Source of the DNA: Triglochin maritima
Lineage: Eukaryota; Streptophyta; Magnoliopsida; Alismatales; Juncaginaceae
DNA length: 64,000 nucleotides
Direction: 5' to 3'
Assembly (NCBI GenBank): GCA_963682175.1
Contig: OY821787.1
Location: forward strand, 26,638,501 to 26,702,500
The translations under genes were made by a program, and so were the position numbers. The notes below the pieces were generated by a model, which worked only from the letters and a program-made list of their open reading frames with translations, made no database searches and was not told the DNA's origin. This document shows positions 47,274 to 58,617 of this stretch, piece by piece. Numbering within the stretch: position 1 is the first letter of the stretch; every line of letters begins with the position of its first letter.

Positions 47274-47551
47274 ATAATTTTTTAATTTTTTTTTATTATT
47301 TTGAATTTTTTTCCTATTTTATGTTATTGGCAAGCGGAAACGGAGCCAGGCACCAAGGTTTCCTTGACCGTTTAGGAGATAGAATGCCAGAGTGGCCGAC
47401 TCTTTATTGTTTAATATTATTATAATTGTTAAATTCTTAAAATAATTAACATTTTTATTTTTTGAATCGTGTGAATGCGACAACGCCCACAACTTAGCAT
47501 CTGAATATCGAAAGAAGGATGTGAAAAAAAATCAACCGTGAGTGAGATTTG
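47274..47551. other. No recognised feature; gap between MULE-1 and a gypsy element
   Basis: A/T-rich sequence with no coding potential. It ends in the ATTTG duplication (47547-47551) of the gypsy element. Confidence 0.5.
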
Positions 47552-49622
47552 TGTTAGGTCCCTAACCTTTGATTAGAAGCTAATGGTGATTAGTGTGTGG
47601 GTTTGCATGGGGAAGGGAAGAAGATGCGAGTACTGTAGATGAGGTGTAGGGTGATGGAGTAGGGGTGGTGTGATGATGGGTTTGGTTTGGGTTTAGAAGA
47701 GAAATCCGTTTCTCTCTCTCACTCACTTGCACTCTCTCACTCTCATTCTCTTCCATTTCCGGCGCAGTAGAGGAGGAGGCTCTGGTGTGAAGCGTCTAGA
47801 GGCGATCGTGCGAGGAGGTGGATGCACGAGGAGGTGCGGAGACGGCATGCGTGAGCGGAGCACCGGCGGATTTCGTCGTTCTTTTGAGGTATGCCGGCTT
47901 TTAGTGTGTTTGTGTTGCTAACCCTCATGGTAGGGTTTGGTCGGTCGGTCGGGGGAGGTCGGAGACCTCCCCGACGACGAGAACGACGTAAATCCTCAGC
48001 TGGCGCGAGGTTGAAGATGACCAACGGTCGACCGGGTTCCTTCGGGCGGTCGACCGATGTAGTATTTTTACCCGACTTTAACCTTCACCGGTCGAACGAT
48101 GCCTTGTGGCGGTCGACCGGTAGTGTGTTTTGCTGGTGAGTTGGGATTGCCTTTCGGTTTTCGGTCGACCATCCCTTGTTTTGTGGTCGACCAGAACTTA
48201 AGTGTACTTGATGATTTTGCATGCTATTCGACCGTTTTTGATATATCGTTCGACCGTTATATGACCTAGACTATTAGGATGACCTGGTAGTTTTCGGTCG
48301 ACCGGAACCCCCTGAGTCGGTCGACCGAATAGTCTTGTTGATTTTGACCAACTCCGGATTTTGACCTCGTGTTCGGTTGACCGGTTTTAGATTGTTGTTC
48401 GACCGTTTAGACTTTAGTGATGCGCGGAATAGTTCGACCGTTGTAGACTTTCGGTCGACCGAACCTATTGGGGACGGTCGACTGGTTAGGCTCTTACGGT
48501 CGACCGTTTGTGTGCAGAACTGAATTCCTGGTCTTGTGGTTGTGTCAACTCTGTCCACGGAAACCTGTGTCCTCGCTTAGAGCGTGAGCCGGGAGGTGAC
48601 GACGGGTACGTGCTCGTACCGCCTAGAGACCGCCGTGTGGAAGAGTGTGGACACTTGGGTCGTGCCACCTCCATATTGGACGTGGTGTGACGTGTTGTTG
48701 CCTTACTCTCTGATGAGTAGCAGACCTGAGGGATCGCGGATCCCAATGCATGTGACGCATGGCTCGTGGAGCATGATGACCCTGCAGACTACGGTCTGGA
48801 CCTGTTGTGCCGGACGTATGCTGTACCGCCGAGGTTGTGTCGGCGATGTTGCCGAGGTTTTTGCCGGCGATGATGGTGTCGACGATGTTCCGGCTTGTGG
48901 TTGTGTCGTCCCATGTTGTGCCGACGATGCCGCTGATGTTGTGCCAGCGATGATCCCCGATTGGGCACCTATCCTGGGATGTTGATCGACCGGGCTACGG
49001 CTCCGACGAAGGTGGTGTAGACCACATGGTTCCTTGCGTGGAAGTGCGGACGCTCCTCACCGATCCCTTAGGCTCGTGTAGTCGCGTACTGTCCGTAAGA
49101 CCGTATGTGCCTACAGTAGGTTTCCGATGCAGACCCGTGTTGTTGCGGGACGGATATCCTTGTGGACCCTGTTGAGGGTCGTTGTTGTTGGACTGAGGTC
49201 CCGTTTACCCTGTTGAGGGACTTTATGCATTGCAGATGTGACATGACATGCTACTAGTATGATAGGTTCATTTACCGTACTATTGCATGGATATAGGTGA
49301 GCTTGGCATACGGGGTTTCCTAATGGGAAACTCAGGCATCGTTGTTTGATTTATGTTTCAGGACCGCAGTAGGTTCTGTCGGGTGGTGACAATGGGCGCA
49401 CACATTTTGGGGCCAGGATCCTCATCGGACTCTTCGAGGTCGTCGTGATTGCTTTACCTGTCTTTTCATTGTATTGTTGTACTCAAGTCGTTTGACAAAC
49501 TCTGTTGTATTATTGGTGCACCGACTGTTGATTTATATGAGTAACATTCCCCTTGATGATTTTATATGAGTAATCTCTTGATTGTTTAAATTTTTAAATT
49601 TCCACTGTTTCAGGATGTTACA
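47552..49622 (+). repeat. Gypsy element 5' LTR with CGGTCGACCG array and minisatellite
   Basis: A long 2,071-bp LTR. Between 48025 and 48510 it carries at least ten copies of CGGTCGACCG or close variants (48025-48034, 48047-48056, 48110-48119 and so on). A GC-rich minisatellite built on GATGTTGTGCCGGCGATG-like units spans 48806-48957. No clear TATA box is seen. Open frames through this region are side effects of high GC and are not genes. Confidence 0.93.
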
Positions 49623-49748
49623 ACTTGGTATCAGAGCGGTCGGTCCCTATGTGTGGCTCCCAAAGAAATCACCCCAGTGTTGTAGTGTAGGTTGCACTTT
49701 ACATTTAGCATGCATTCATGACTGATTTTGACTGTTTTCTTGTGTCAG

Positions 49749-50769
49749 ATGACTCCGAGACGTGTGAGGAACGTCACGAATGAGCACGTTGCCAGTGATG
49801 CCACTGAGAGTGCTACCTGGGATAGGTTGAGCGAGTTCCTCGAGCATCAGGCAGCGAGGGCAGAGCAGACAGGGACTGGTGCGGAGCATGATCGCTTCAT
49901 GAGGCAGCACCCGCCTAGTTTCGATGACAGGAGTGACGCTGAGGCTGCAGAGGACTGGGTCTTTAAGATCCGGAGGATTTTCCAGGCGATCGGCTGTGTA
50001 CCGGAGCGGATGGTGAGCCTGGCCACCTATGTGCTGGATGGAGAGGCAGCAAACTGGTGGAGGACCACATTTCTTGTGGTGTTTGCTGACCGAGTTGACG
50101 CGAGCCGGGAGGAATTCATTGAGGAGTTCAACCAGCAGTTCTTTCCGCAACACGTCACAGACAGGAAAAAGGAGGAGTTCTTGGCCCTCGAGCAGAAGGA
50201 GATGTCCTTGGCTAGTTACATCAGCAGGTTTAACGCCCTTGAGCGTTATTGTTCTGAGACTAACGTGACGCCCGAGCAGCGTGCACGGAAGTTCATCAAG
50301 GGGCTGAGGAAGCATCTCAGGTCTCGGGTGATTACCAGCATGCCACAGACCCTGGCGGATGCGGTGAAGTATGCGACTATCATCGATCAGGACTACTAGG
50401 AGAATTACCAGGAGGCGCGGAAGCCGCCAGTGAGCACGGGAGGATGTGTAGTTGGACGTTCCACTAGGAACCCGGGCAAGAGGCCCCGGGTTGATGGAGG
50501 AGGATCACGCCAGTCTGGTGCGTGTGGTACGTATAGGAGATCTCATCCGGGTCAGGAGTGCCCCTGACGTACAAGTGCGTGCTTGGGATGCGGTCAGATG
50601 GGCCATTTCATCCGAGATTGCCCTAGCAGGCAGGGCGAGACGAGCGGGAGGCCAGGACCACCGGTCTCATGGAGGAGCGGAGGCAGCAGGTTTGTTGTTC
50701 CGCAGAGCTAGACCAGGAGAGCAGGGCAAGTCTTCACCGTCTGGGCTGAGGAGGCGAAGGACACCAACA
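49749..50769 (+). pseudogene. gag: Gypsy gag with zinc knuckle, broken by a stop
   Basis: From MTPRRVRNVTNEH at 49749 the gag domain includes FDDRSDAEAAEDWVFKIRRI, LDGEAANWWRTTF and FNQQFFPQHVTDRKKEEF. A TAG at 50397-50399 stands where a Gln codon (CAG) is expected. In the same frame a CCHC knuckle follows, CLGCGQMGHFIRDC at 50580-50621, before the protease at 50775. The frame is otherwise largely continuous from gag into protease; the TGA at about 50564 is a further stop. Confidence 0.85.
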
Positions 50770-50774
50770 CTGTT

Positions 50775-51410
50775 GTGGAAGGTACCCTTGTCATTTCAGG
50801 TTTGGTTTCTCGTGTTTTATTTGATTGCGGCGCCACACACTCCTTCATTTCGGAGAAGTTTGCTGGCGAGTTGGATCAGACCCCTGAGCTGCTGACTGTT
50901 TTGTTGGAAGTTAGTACGCCCATGGGTGAGGTGGGCACTGTGGGGAGCTTCCTCCCCAGCACCACAGTTGTTTCGGGAGACCATGATTTTCCGGCAGATC
51001 TGGTCTTGCTACCGATGGAGGACTTCGACGTCATACTGGGGATGGACTGGCTATCACAGTACGATGTGCGAGTCTTTTTCCGTGAGAAGAAGATCCTTAT
51101 TCCGAGGAAGGACGTGCCTGATGTGTTGATCAGAGGGACGAGGAGTAGAGGAGGTCGTCTGATTGTGTCTGCGGTTAAGGCACAGAGGTTGTTGCGTCAG
51201 GGTTGCAGAGCGTTTCTGGCGACCTTAGATGCTTCTAATCCTGAGACGAGGAGGCTGAAGGATATAGAGATTGTACGAGAGTTCCCTGAGGTGTTTCCTG
51301 CAGAGATTCCTCGTTTACCGCTGTACCGAGAGATTGAGTTCGGCATTGAGTTGGTGGCTGACACGACACCCAGTCGAAAGCTCCATATCGGATGGCGTCT
51401 GCCGAGTTGA
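50775..51410 (+). pseudogene. Gypsy aspartic protease
   Basis: It reads VSRVLFDCGATHSFISEKFA, with the catalytic Asp present but Cys where the DSGA motif has Ser. VILGMDWLSQYDVRV follows, typical of gypsy retropepsins. A one-base loss near 51372-51376 shifts the frame before the reverse transcriptase. Confidence 0.85.
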
Positions 51411-52495
51411 CAGAGCTGAAAAAGTAGTTGCAGGAGTTGATGGACTCCGGGTTTATCCGATCGAGTGTCTCGCCGTGGGGAGCGCCTGTGTTGTTCGTAA
51501 AGAAGAAGGATGGGTCATTGCGGATGTGCATCGACTACAGGATGTTGAATAAGGTTACCATCAGGAACCGGTACCCTTTGCCCAGGATTGATGATCTGTT
51601 TGATCAGTTGCAGACAGCGAGAGTGTTCTCGAAGATTGATCTGCGTTCGGGTTATCACCAGTTGCGGATCGGAGAGGCCGATGTTCAGAAGATAGCCTTC
51701 AAGACACGGTACGGGCACTACGAGTTCTTGGTGATGTCGTTTGGACTGACGAATGCACCTGCAACATTCATGGACCTGATGAATAGGACCTTTCAGCCGT
51801 ACCTCGACAAATTTGTTGTCGTGTTTGTGGATGACATCTTGGTGTACTCGCCTGACAGGGAGCAGCATCGGGAGCACCTGAGGATTGTGCTTGGAATTTT
51901 GAGAGATCAGGAGCTGTATGCCAAGTACATGAAGTGCGAGTTTTGGTTGGATCAGGTGGCATTTCTGGGGCATATTGTGTCAGCAGATGGGATTTCAGTG
52001 GATCCAGCGAAGGTTTAGGTTGTGACTCAGTGAAGAGCCCCGACGAGCGTGACTGAGATCAGGAGCTTCGTGGGACTAGCTGGGTATTACAGACGTTTTA
52101 TTCAGGACTTTTCCAGACTTGCTTCGCCGGTGACGGCGTTGACGCAGAAGGGCGTCAAGTTCGTTTGGTCCCAGAAGTGTGAGGACAGTTTTCAGGAGCT
52201 GAAGAGGTGACTGACGACAGCGCCGATTCTGACACTACCGAGTGGCAGCAGAGGCTATGTGATTTACAGTGATGCGTCAGGGGTTGGCTTGGGCTGTGTT
52301 CTGATGCAGTACGGGAAGGTGATGGCGTACGCTTCGAGGCAGCTGAAGGTGCACGAGAAGAACTACCCTACTCATGATCTGGAGTTGGCAGCGGTAGTTC
52401 ACGCATTGAAGACCTGGCGGCACTATCTTTATGGTGAGCCTGAAGTATTTGTTCTCGCAGAAGTAGCTGAATATGAGGCAACACAGATGGCTTGA
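51411..52495 (+). pseudogene. pol: Gypsy reverse transcriptase and RNase H, multiple stops
   Basis: Reverse transcriptase motifs are intact: [42 protein letters not shown] and the catalytic [12 protein letters not shown]. RNase H begins [15 protein letters not shown] and continues [20 protein letters not shown]. Stops occur at about 51426 (CAG to TAG), 52016, 52031 and 52207, most explicable as C-to-T or G-to-A. Near 52440-52495 a small deletion shifts the frame and removes the usual FTDHKSL block. Confidence 0.88.
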
Positions 52496-53447
52496 GTTCA
52501 TTAAGGACTACGACTTCACCATTTCCTATCACCCGGGGAAGGCGAATTCGGTTGCAGATGCGTTAAGCAGGAAGGTGGAGGTTTCAGTTGCAGGTCTGTG
52601 CATTCAGGAGTAGAGGTCGTTCACAGAGGACTCAGAGAGAGCAGTGATTGCTGGGCTTCGGGTGGAGCCGCAGACAGTCTCACGGGTGGTGCAGGCTCAG
52701 CATGGGGATGAGGAGTTAGCTGGTCTGCTACTGTTAGCTTCCAGAGATGAGTCAGACTTCAGTGTGGGGGTTGATGGTGGTCTGAGGTTCAGGAGTCGGA
52801 TCTGGGTGCCAAAGGTTGATGGGCTGAGAGATGACATCATGGAGGAGGCACACCGAGCGAGATATACCATTCACCCGGGGAGCACGAAGATGTACAAAGA
52901 CCTGCAGTGGAACTTCTGGTGGAAGGGCATGAAGAGAGATATTGCTGAGTTTGTGGGCCGGTGCTTAGTCTGGCAGCAGGTGAAGATTGAGCATCAACGA
53001 CCACCGGGACCGATGCAGTGTATTGAGCTTCCTGAGTGGAAGTGGGAGCACGTGATGATGGATTTTGTCACAGGGTTGCTGAAGATGAGGAGATTCCACG
53101 ACGCGATTTGGGTGATAGTCGATTGACTGACCAAGTCGGTGCACTTTTTAGCGATCAGGACCACGTTGCCCTTGGAGGGTCTGGCTAGGTTGTATGTGGA
53201 GGAGATAGTCAGGTTGCATGGAGTGCCAGTGACCATCATCTCTGATCGAGATCCTCGTTTCACTTCCAGATTTTGGGGGAGTCTGCAGCAGGCTTTGGGG
53301 ACGCGTTTGAGGTTCAGTACGACGTTCCATCCTCAGATAGATAGCCAATCAGAGAGGACGATTCAGACCTTGGAGGATATGCTGAGGGCATGCACACTGG
53401 ATTGGGCAGAGCATTGGGATGAGCATTTGCCGCTGATAGAGTTGTAG
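52496..53447 (+). pseudogene. pol: Gypsy RNase H end and integrase, truncated
   Basis: The segment begins with [20 protein letters not shown], then runs into integrase. The zinc-binding region reads RCLVWQQVK, where the second Cys of the HHCC motif is Trp. The catalytic core has Asp in HVMMDFVTG, Asp in [13 protein letters not shown] and Glu in [14 protein letters not shown] stands in place of Arg in VDRLTKS. The protein stops at LPLIE, where the family continues with AYNNS..., because the sequence jumps to the LTR. The integrase C-terminus and any chromodomain are deleted. Confidence 0.88.
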
Positions 53448-55477
53448 GGTGTAGGGTGATGGAGTAGGGGTGGTGTGATGATGGGTTTGGTTTGGGTTTA
53501 GAAGAGAAATTCGTTTCTCTCTCTCTCTCACTCACTTGAACTCTCTCACTCTCATTCTCTTCCATTTCCGGCGCAGTAGAGGAGGAGGCTCCGGTGTGAA
53601 GCGTCTAGAGGCGATCGTGCAAGGAAGTGGACGCGTGAGGAGGTGTGGAGACGGCGTGCACGAGCGGAGCTCCGGCGGATTTCGTCGTTCTTTTGAGGTA
53701 TGCCGGCTTTTAGTGTGTTTGTTGTTGCTAAACCTCATAGGAGGGTTTGGTTGGTCGGTCGGGAGAGGTCGGAGACCTCCCCGGCGACGAGAACGACATA
53801 AATCCTCGGCCGGCGCGAGGTTGAAGATGACCAACGGTCGACCGGGTTCCTTCGGGCGGTCGACCGATGTAGTGTTTTTACCCGACTTTAACCTTCACCG
53901 GTCGAACGATGCCTTGTGGCGGTCGACCGGTAGTGTGTTTTGCTGGTGAGTAGGGATTGCCTGTCGGTTTTCGGTCGACCGCCCCTTGTTTTGGGGTCGA
54001 CCGGAACTTAAGTGTACTTGATGATTTTGCATGTTGTTCGACCGTTTTCGATATATCGTTCGACCGTTATATGACGTAGACTATTAGGATGACCCTGATA
54101 GTTTTCGGTCTACCGGGACCCCCTGAGTCGGTCGACCGAATAGTCTTGTTGACCCGGATTTTGACCTCGTGTTCGGTCGACCGGTTTTAGACTGTTCTTT
54201 GACCGTTTGGACTTAGTGATGTGCGGAATAGTTCGATCGTTGTAGACTTTCGGTCGACCGAACCTATTGGGGACGGTTGACCAGTTAGGCTCTTTCGGTC
54301 GACCGTTTGTGTGCAGAACTGAATTCTTGGTCTTGTGGTTGTGTCAACTCTGTCCACGGAAACCCGTGTCCTCGCTTAGAGCATGAGCCGGGAGGTGACG
54401 GGGGGTACGTGCTCGTACCGCCCAGGGACCGCCGTGTGGAAGAGTGTGGACACTTGGGTCGCGCCACCTCCGTATTGGACGTGGTGTGACGTGTTGTTGC
54501 CTTACTCTCTGATGAGTAGCAGACCTGAGGGATCGTGGATCCCAATGCGTGTGACGCATGGCTCGTGGAGCATGATGACACTGCAGACTACGGTCTGGAC
54601 CCGTTCGATGTTGTGTCGGACGTATGTTGTACCGCCGAGGTTGTGCCGGCGATGCCGCCGAGGTTTTTGCCGGCGATGATGGTGCCAACGATGTTCCGGC
54701 TTATGGTTGTGCCGTCCGATGTTGTGCCGGACGTATGTTGTACCGCCGATGTTGTGCCGGTGATGTCGCTGATGTTGTGCCAGCTATGATCCCCGATTGG
54801 GCACCTATCCTGGGATGTTGACCGACCGGGCTACGGCTCCGTCAAAGGTGGTGTAGACCACGTGGTTCCGTGCGCGGAAGTGCGGACGCTCCTCACCGAT
54901 CCCTTAGGCTCGTGTAGTCGCGTGTGGGGGGACGTGTCGCGTACTGTTCGTAAGACCGTATGTGCCTACGGTAGGTTTCCGAGGGAGACCCGTGTTGTTG
55001 CTGGACGGATGTCCTTGTGGACCCTGTTGAGGGTCGTTGTTGTTGGACTGAGGTCCCGTTTACCCTGTTGAGGGACTTTATGCATTGCAGATGTGACATG
55101 ACATGCTACTAGTATGATAGGTTCATTTATCGTACTATTGCATGCATATAGGTGAGCTTGGCATACGGGGTTTCCTAATGGGAAACTCAGGCATCGTTGT
55201 TTGATTCATGTTTAAGGAATGCAGTAGGTTTTGTCGGGTGGTGACAGCGGGCGCACACATTTTGGGGCCAGGATCCTCATCAGACTCTTCGAGGTCGTCG
55301 TGAGTGCTTTACCTGTCTTTTCATTGTATTGTTGTAATCACGTCTTTTGACAAACTCTGTTGTGTTATTGGTGCACCGACTGTTGATTTATATGAGTAAC
55401 ATTCCTGTTGATGATTTTATCTGAGTAATCTCTTGATTGTTTAAATTTTTAAATTTTCGCTGTTTCGGGATGTTACA
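53448..55477 (+). repeat. Gypsy element 3' LTR, missing its first 92 bp
   Basis: Homology to the 5' LTR starts at GGTGTAGGGTGATGG (47643 there, 53448 here). The LTR start and the polypurine tract are gone. The remainder, with the CGGTCGACCG array (from 53834) and an expanded minisatellite (about 54606-54790), runs to GGATGTTACA at 55477. The two LTRs differ at many positions and by several indels, so this element is older than the nested ones. Confidence 0.92.
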
Positions 55478-55482
55478 ATTTG

Positions 55483-55984
55483 AATATGCAAGAACAAGCG
55501 CTACCAAAAAATTTGGTCAAAGACGGTCAAAATTTGTTAAGATGATCAAAAAATAATTAAGAATTCATTAGTTTAGTTTGACTTCGAGTCCAATTAGGTA
55601 TTTTCCTGATAAGTGGGTAACTAAACTATCTTACTGTTGGAATTCAAAAATCTTTGAAGGGGGTTACACAGAGGTGTCGATATTTCCTCGTTGTGCAAAC
55701 TCCTAGACAAACAATTAATTTGATATAATTGAATTAGTTAGCATGCATATCTTAAGGATTCTCTAATCATAAGTTGATTAGTACCAAAATGTAAATCTAA
55801 CACAAAATCTTGATTGTTGGAAATATTTTTAATATAGATTTATATTTTTAGAAAATATATCAACGATAAAAGTTAATAAAATAGATTTTCAAGAAAGAAG
55901 ATAGCCTATGATGGAAGTATGAAATCAAGGTCGTTGCCTGAGGAACAAATTTTGTTCCTCCACGAGCACAAGATTCAGTAGCAG
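55483..55984. other. No recognised feature
   Basis: A/T-rich sequence between two gypsy-derived insertions. No open frame, repeat boundary or known motif is convincing. Confidence 0.5.
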
Positions 55985-57946
55985 TGTTAGAACCTAATCC
56001 CAATTAGATTAGGCTAATTGGATTTGGTTGCTAATTCTAATCCTTGGGATATTTTGTTAGGTTGAAGGTTGTGATTGGCTGGTGGAGGGGTGAGGTCGCG
56101 TTGGTGATTGGTGGATAGGGAGATGAGAAGGTTTTTAAGCTAAAACTTTCACTCATCTTTTCTCTTCTTCTCATATTTCCTTTCAATCTCTCTCAACGCA
56201 TCTCTCTCCCTCTCAGCTACTGGGTTCGTTGTGGTGTCGTTGTCAACGAGGACAAGAGGATTCAGTGAATTTCTCGAGTGTTCGTGATCGTCGTTCCTCG
56301 GAGGAAGAGTTCGCCGGAGAAGAAGGTGAATCGTGCGGTGGAGATCGATGTTGGTCTTCAAAGGTTTCTTCAAACCTTCACTGTATGTCAAGCATCTCGT
56401 TAAGACTCACCCAATATGTGTGAGTGGTATTTTATGTCAATGGTAACCGTTAGGATCGTCAGAGGTAAATGTGCAGCAGAGTTTTTGTTGAGGACAGTCG
56501 ACCGGCTGGTGCAGTGGTCAACGCTGCTAGTGTAATCGCAGGAGTTTTCTCTTGCACCGGTCGAACGGTGCCGTGGGCGGATGACTGATCAAGCATAGTA
56601 GGCAAGCTTTGGGGGGTTTCGGTCGGACGGGTCCCATTTGTCGTTCGACCGATTACACTGTTGGTAAGTCAGTTCAGGCCTTGACCTTCAAAACGGTCGA
56701 TCGCCATTTTGGTCTGTTCGACCGATTGTACCTGTAGCTAAGATGGCTCAGGCCTAGACCTTCAAATGGTCGACCACCTGTATGATTGTTCGACCGTTGA
56801 TTTGTAGACATGTCTGGACAAAGCGTGGACCATCCAAACGATTGATCGTTCTTGACTCTGGTCCGACCGGTCACTTAAGTTAACTTAAAATCTATTCGAT
56901 TGGTGCGAGTGTGGTTTGACGGGTGTGACTTAGAGAAATGTGGGAAGTACCTGGAGGATTTCGGTCGACCAGGACCCTTTTGTCGTTCGACCGTTGGGCT
57001 TGAAATGTTGTTGGTGTTGTGGCATAGACCTTCTAAATGGTCGACCGCCTGTGACCTGTGTTCGACCAGTTGGTCGTTTTGTTAGTTGGCTCTGGGAGTT
57101 GACCCTTTTAGCGGTCAACCGTCCCTGACTTGGTTCGACCGTTGGTGTGTTGGTTGAGACACTTACCTGGTTCTGGAGAGAGTCGATCGACTGGCTTTTG
57201 GATTCGGTCGACCGTTGTTGCTCTGTTTTGCACTTGTGAGGTGCTTTTGGTGTCGTCGTCCTTGTAAGGCAGGTTCTTGGGCAACGTTCTTCCGGCAAAT
57301 GTGCCTTGTGTGCACGGGGGTTATGGCGGTTGGGTGAAAAAGTCCTCGAGTCCCGTAAAGCGTTCGGGTTGGGTGAAAGAGCCTTGGAGCCTGGATATGG
57401 ATCGCGTGATAGGGGTTGGGTGAAAAAGCCCTGGAGCCTTGGTGTTAGGTCGTGATAGCTGTGGTTAGGTGAAAGAGCCATGGAGCCCAGCTTGACGACG
57501 ATGTTGTGTTCTATTGTCGAGTGGTTGTTGTGGTTGGGTGGAAGAGTCCTGGAGCCCAGCCTCGTGATAGTGTTCCTTCTACTATGGATAGAATTGCATG
57601 TTTGTTGTATTTTGTTCATATATGTGTTCGGGGTTTGACATACGAGACTTCTTTCTGGAATCTCAGGCATCGTTGCATGTTTACCTTTCAGGTCGGAAGC
57701 GGCATTAGATGGTGGTGACCGCGGAGGATTTATCCGGGACATGATCCTGATTTTTCCTTTTGGAGGTTGTAGTAATTATATGTATATTTTTTTATAGCAT
57801 TTTTATGTAATCACACTTATAAAACATTCGGACGTATATGTTATATATATGTTGGTGCACCTGGTGTTTGTCTTTCGTAATGTCCTTAGTGTATGATTTG
57901 ACTATGTTAATCACCTTTTATAAAGTTTAAATTTTTCCACGTTACA
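55985..57946 (+). mobile_element. Solo LTR of a second gypsy family
   Basis: About 1,962 bp from TGTTAGAACC to CACGTTACA. Its 3' third matches the layout of the gypsy LTR at 47552 (GGTTTGACATACGAGACTTC, TCTCAGGCATCGTTG, GGTGGTGACCGCGG). The middle has the same kind of palindrome array (for example CGGTCGACCG at 57205-57214). The flanking 5-mers are AGCAG (55980-55984) and AGTGG (57947-57951). Both can derive from AGCGG by deamination of the CpG on opposite strands. There is no internal coding region. Confidence 0.8.
57320..57560. repeat. Tandem repeat in the solo LTR (GGTTGGGTGAAAAAGCC units)
   Basis: Five units of about 40-65 bp each contain GGTTGGGTGAAAaAGcCcTGGAGCC with variable spacers, at about 57328, 57367, 57416, 57461 and 57533. 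They lie where the other gypsy LTRs carry unrelated tandem repeats. Confidence 0.75.
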
Positions 57947-58227
57947 AGTGGTCTACTCCAAGATATGACCACCCTGGCTACTCGCTCGGGGCAATTAAGA
58001 TGTTTGGGTTGAACCCAATATAAGAAATCATTAAGCAACTCAAAAACTTCTTTCGAGAACAAGATGTTGGAATCTTTGAACAAACAATACACGAACTAGT
58101 AATACAATGTACTAAGCCTATAAGACAAATGCAACCTATCACTAAGGAATGACGTTTCTACTAATTGAAAATGTTACGTTGGAAAACTAGCTTTGTATGC
58201 AAGATCATATAAATCCGGATACCATCT

Positions 58228-58553
58228 GATAAACTAGAAAAGGTTTGTCGTCCAAAGGAAAACAATGGTATGGGAGTAATCAACTTAAATAACTTCTCCA
58301 AAGCTCTTAAAGCAAAAGATCATATGGAAACTATTGGACGGATCAAAAATAAAATATGGCCACTGAAATTATCAAACACAAATACCTCAAAAAATATACC
58401 TTTCTAGGACTATATGTATTTCCAAAAGCACATCATTCTCTAATCTGCAAATATTTTCTTAAAATATTCGACAACTTCAAAGTAAACATTTCCTTCCAGA
58501 GAAACAATGGAAGGAATACCGCCTTTTGGTTCATAAAGAACCCAAGTAGCCGT
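58228..58553 (+). pseudogene. L1-type LINE ORF2 C-terminal scrap
   Basis: 58228-58350 reads DKLEKVCRPKENNGMGVINL and NNFSKALKAKD, matching the end of plant L1 reverse transcriptase proteins (the VCxPKxxGGLG...NKALLAK block). A second frame from 58356 reads MATEIIKHKYLKKYTFLG and later FWFIKNPS, corresponding to the following zf-RVT region. One frameshift lies near 58350. No tail or target duplication is seen. The assignment rests on short motifs. Confidence 0.55.
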
Positions 58554-58617
58554 AATTTTTTTAAATAATAAACATTTAATTAAAATTTCGAAAAATAAGA
58601 AAGAAAAAAAACTACCA

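Larger units (their letters stand above)
47552..55477 (+). mobile_element. Ty3/gypsy LTR retrotransposon with integrase/LTR deletion
   Basis: The element starts TGTTAGGTCC and ends GGATGTTACA, with the target duplication ATTTG at 47547-47551 and 55478-55482. The 5' LTR is 47552-49622 and the primer site TGGTATCAGAGC is at 49626-49637. gag, protease, reverse transcriptase, RNase H and integrase follow in gypsy order, but all are broken. The integrase stops abruptly near 53447 and joins a 3' LTR that lacks its first 92 bp. The reverse transcriptase and the tRNA-Met primer suggest the chromovirus (Tekay/Del-like) branch; the chromodomain would be in the deleted part, so this is an inference. Confidence 0.92.

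Noticed and set aside
11780..47282. A 9-bp target duplication for MULE-1
   Set aside because: The outer 9-mers CTAGGTTTC and ATAATTTTT do not match, nor do 8- or 10-mers nearby; age or an end misplaced by a few bases may explain it.
48486..48985. Open frames such as 133 and 86 residues in the gypsy LTR, repeated at 54285-54821
   Set aside because: Chance frames in GC-rich palindrome and minisatellite DNA; the repeat copy exists only because the LTR is duplicated.
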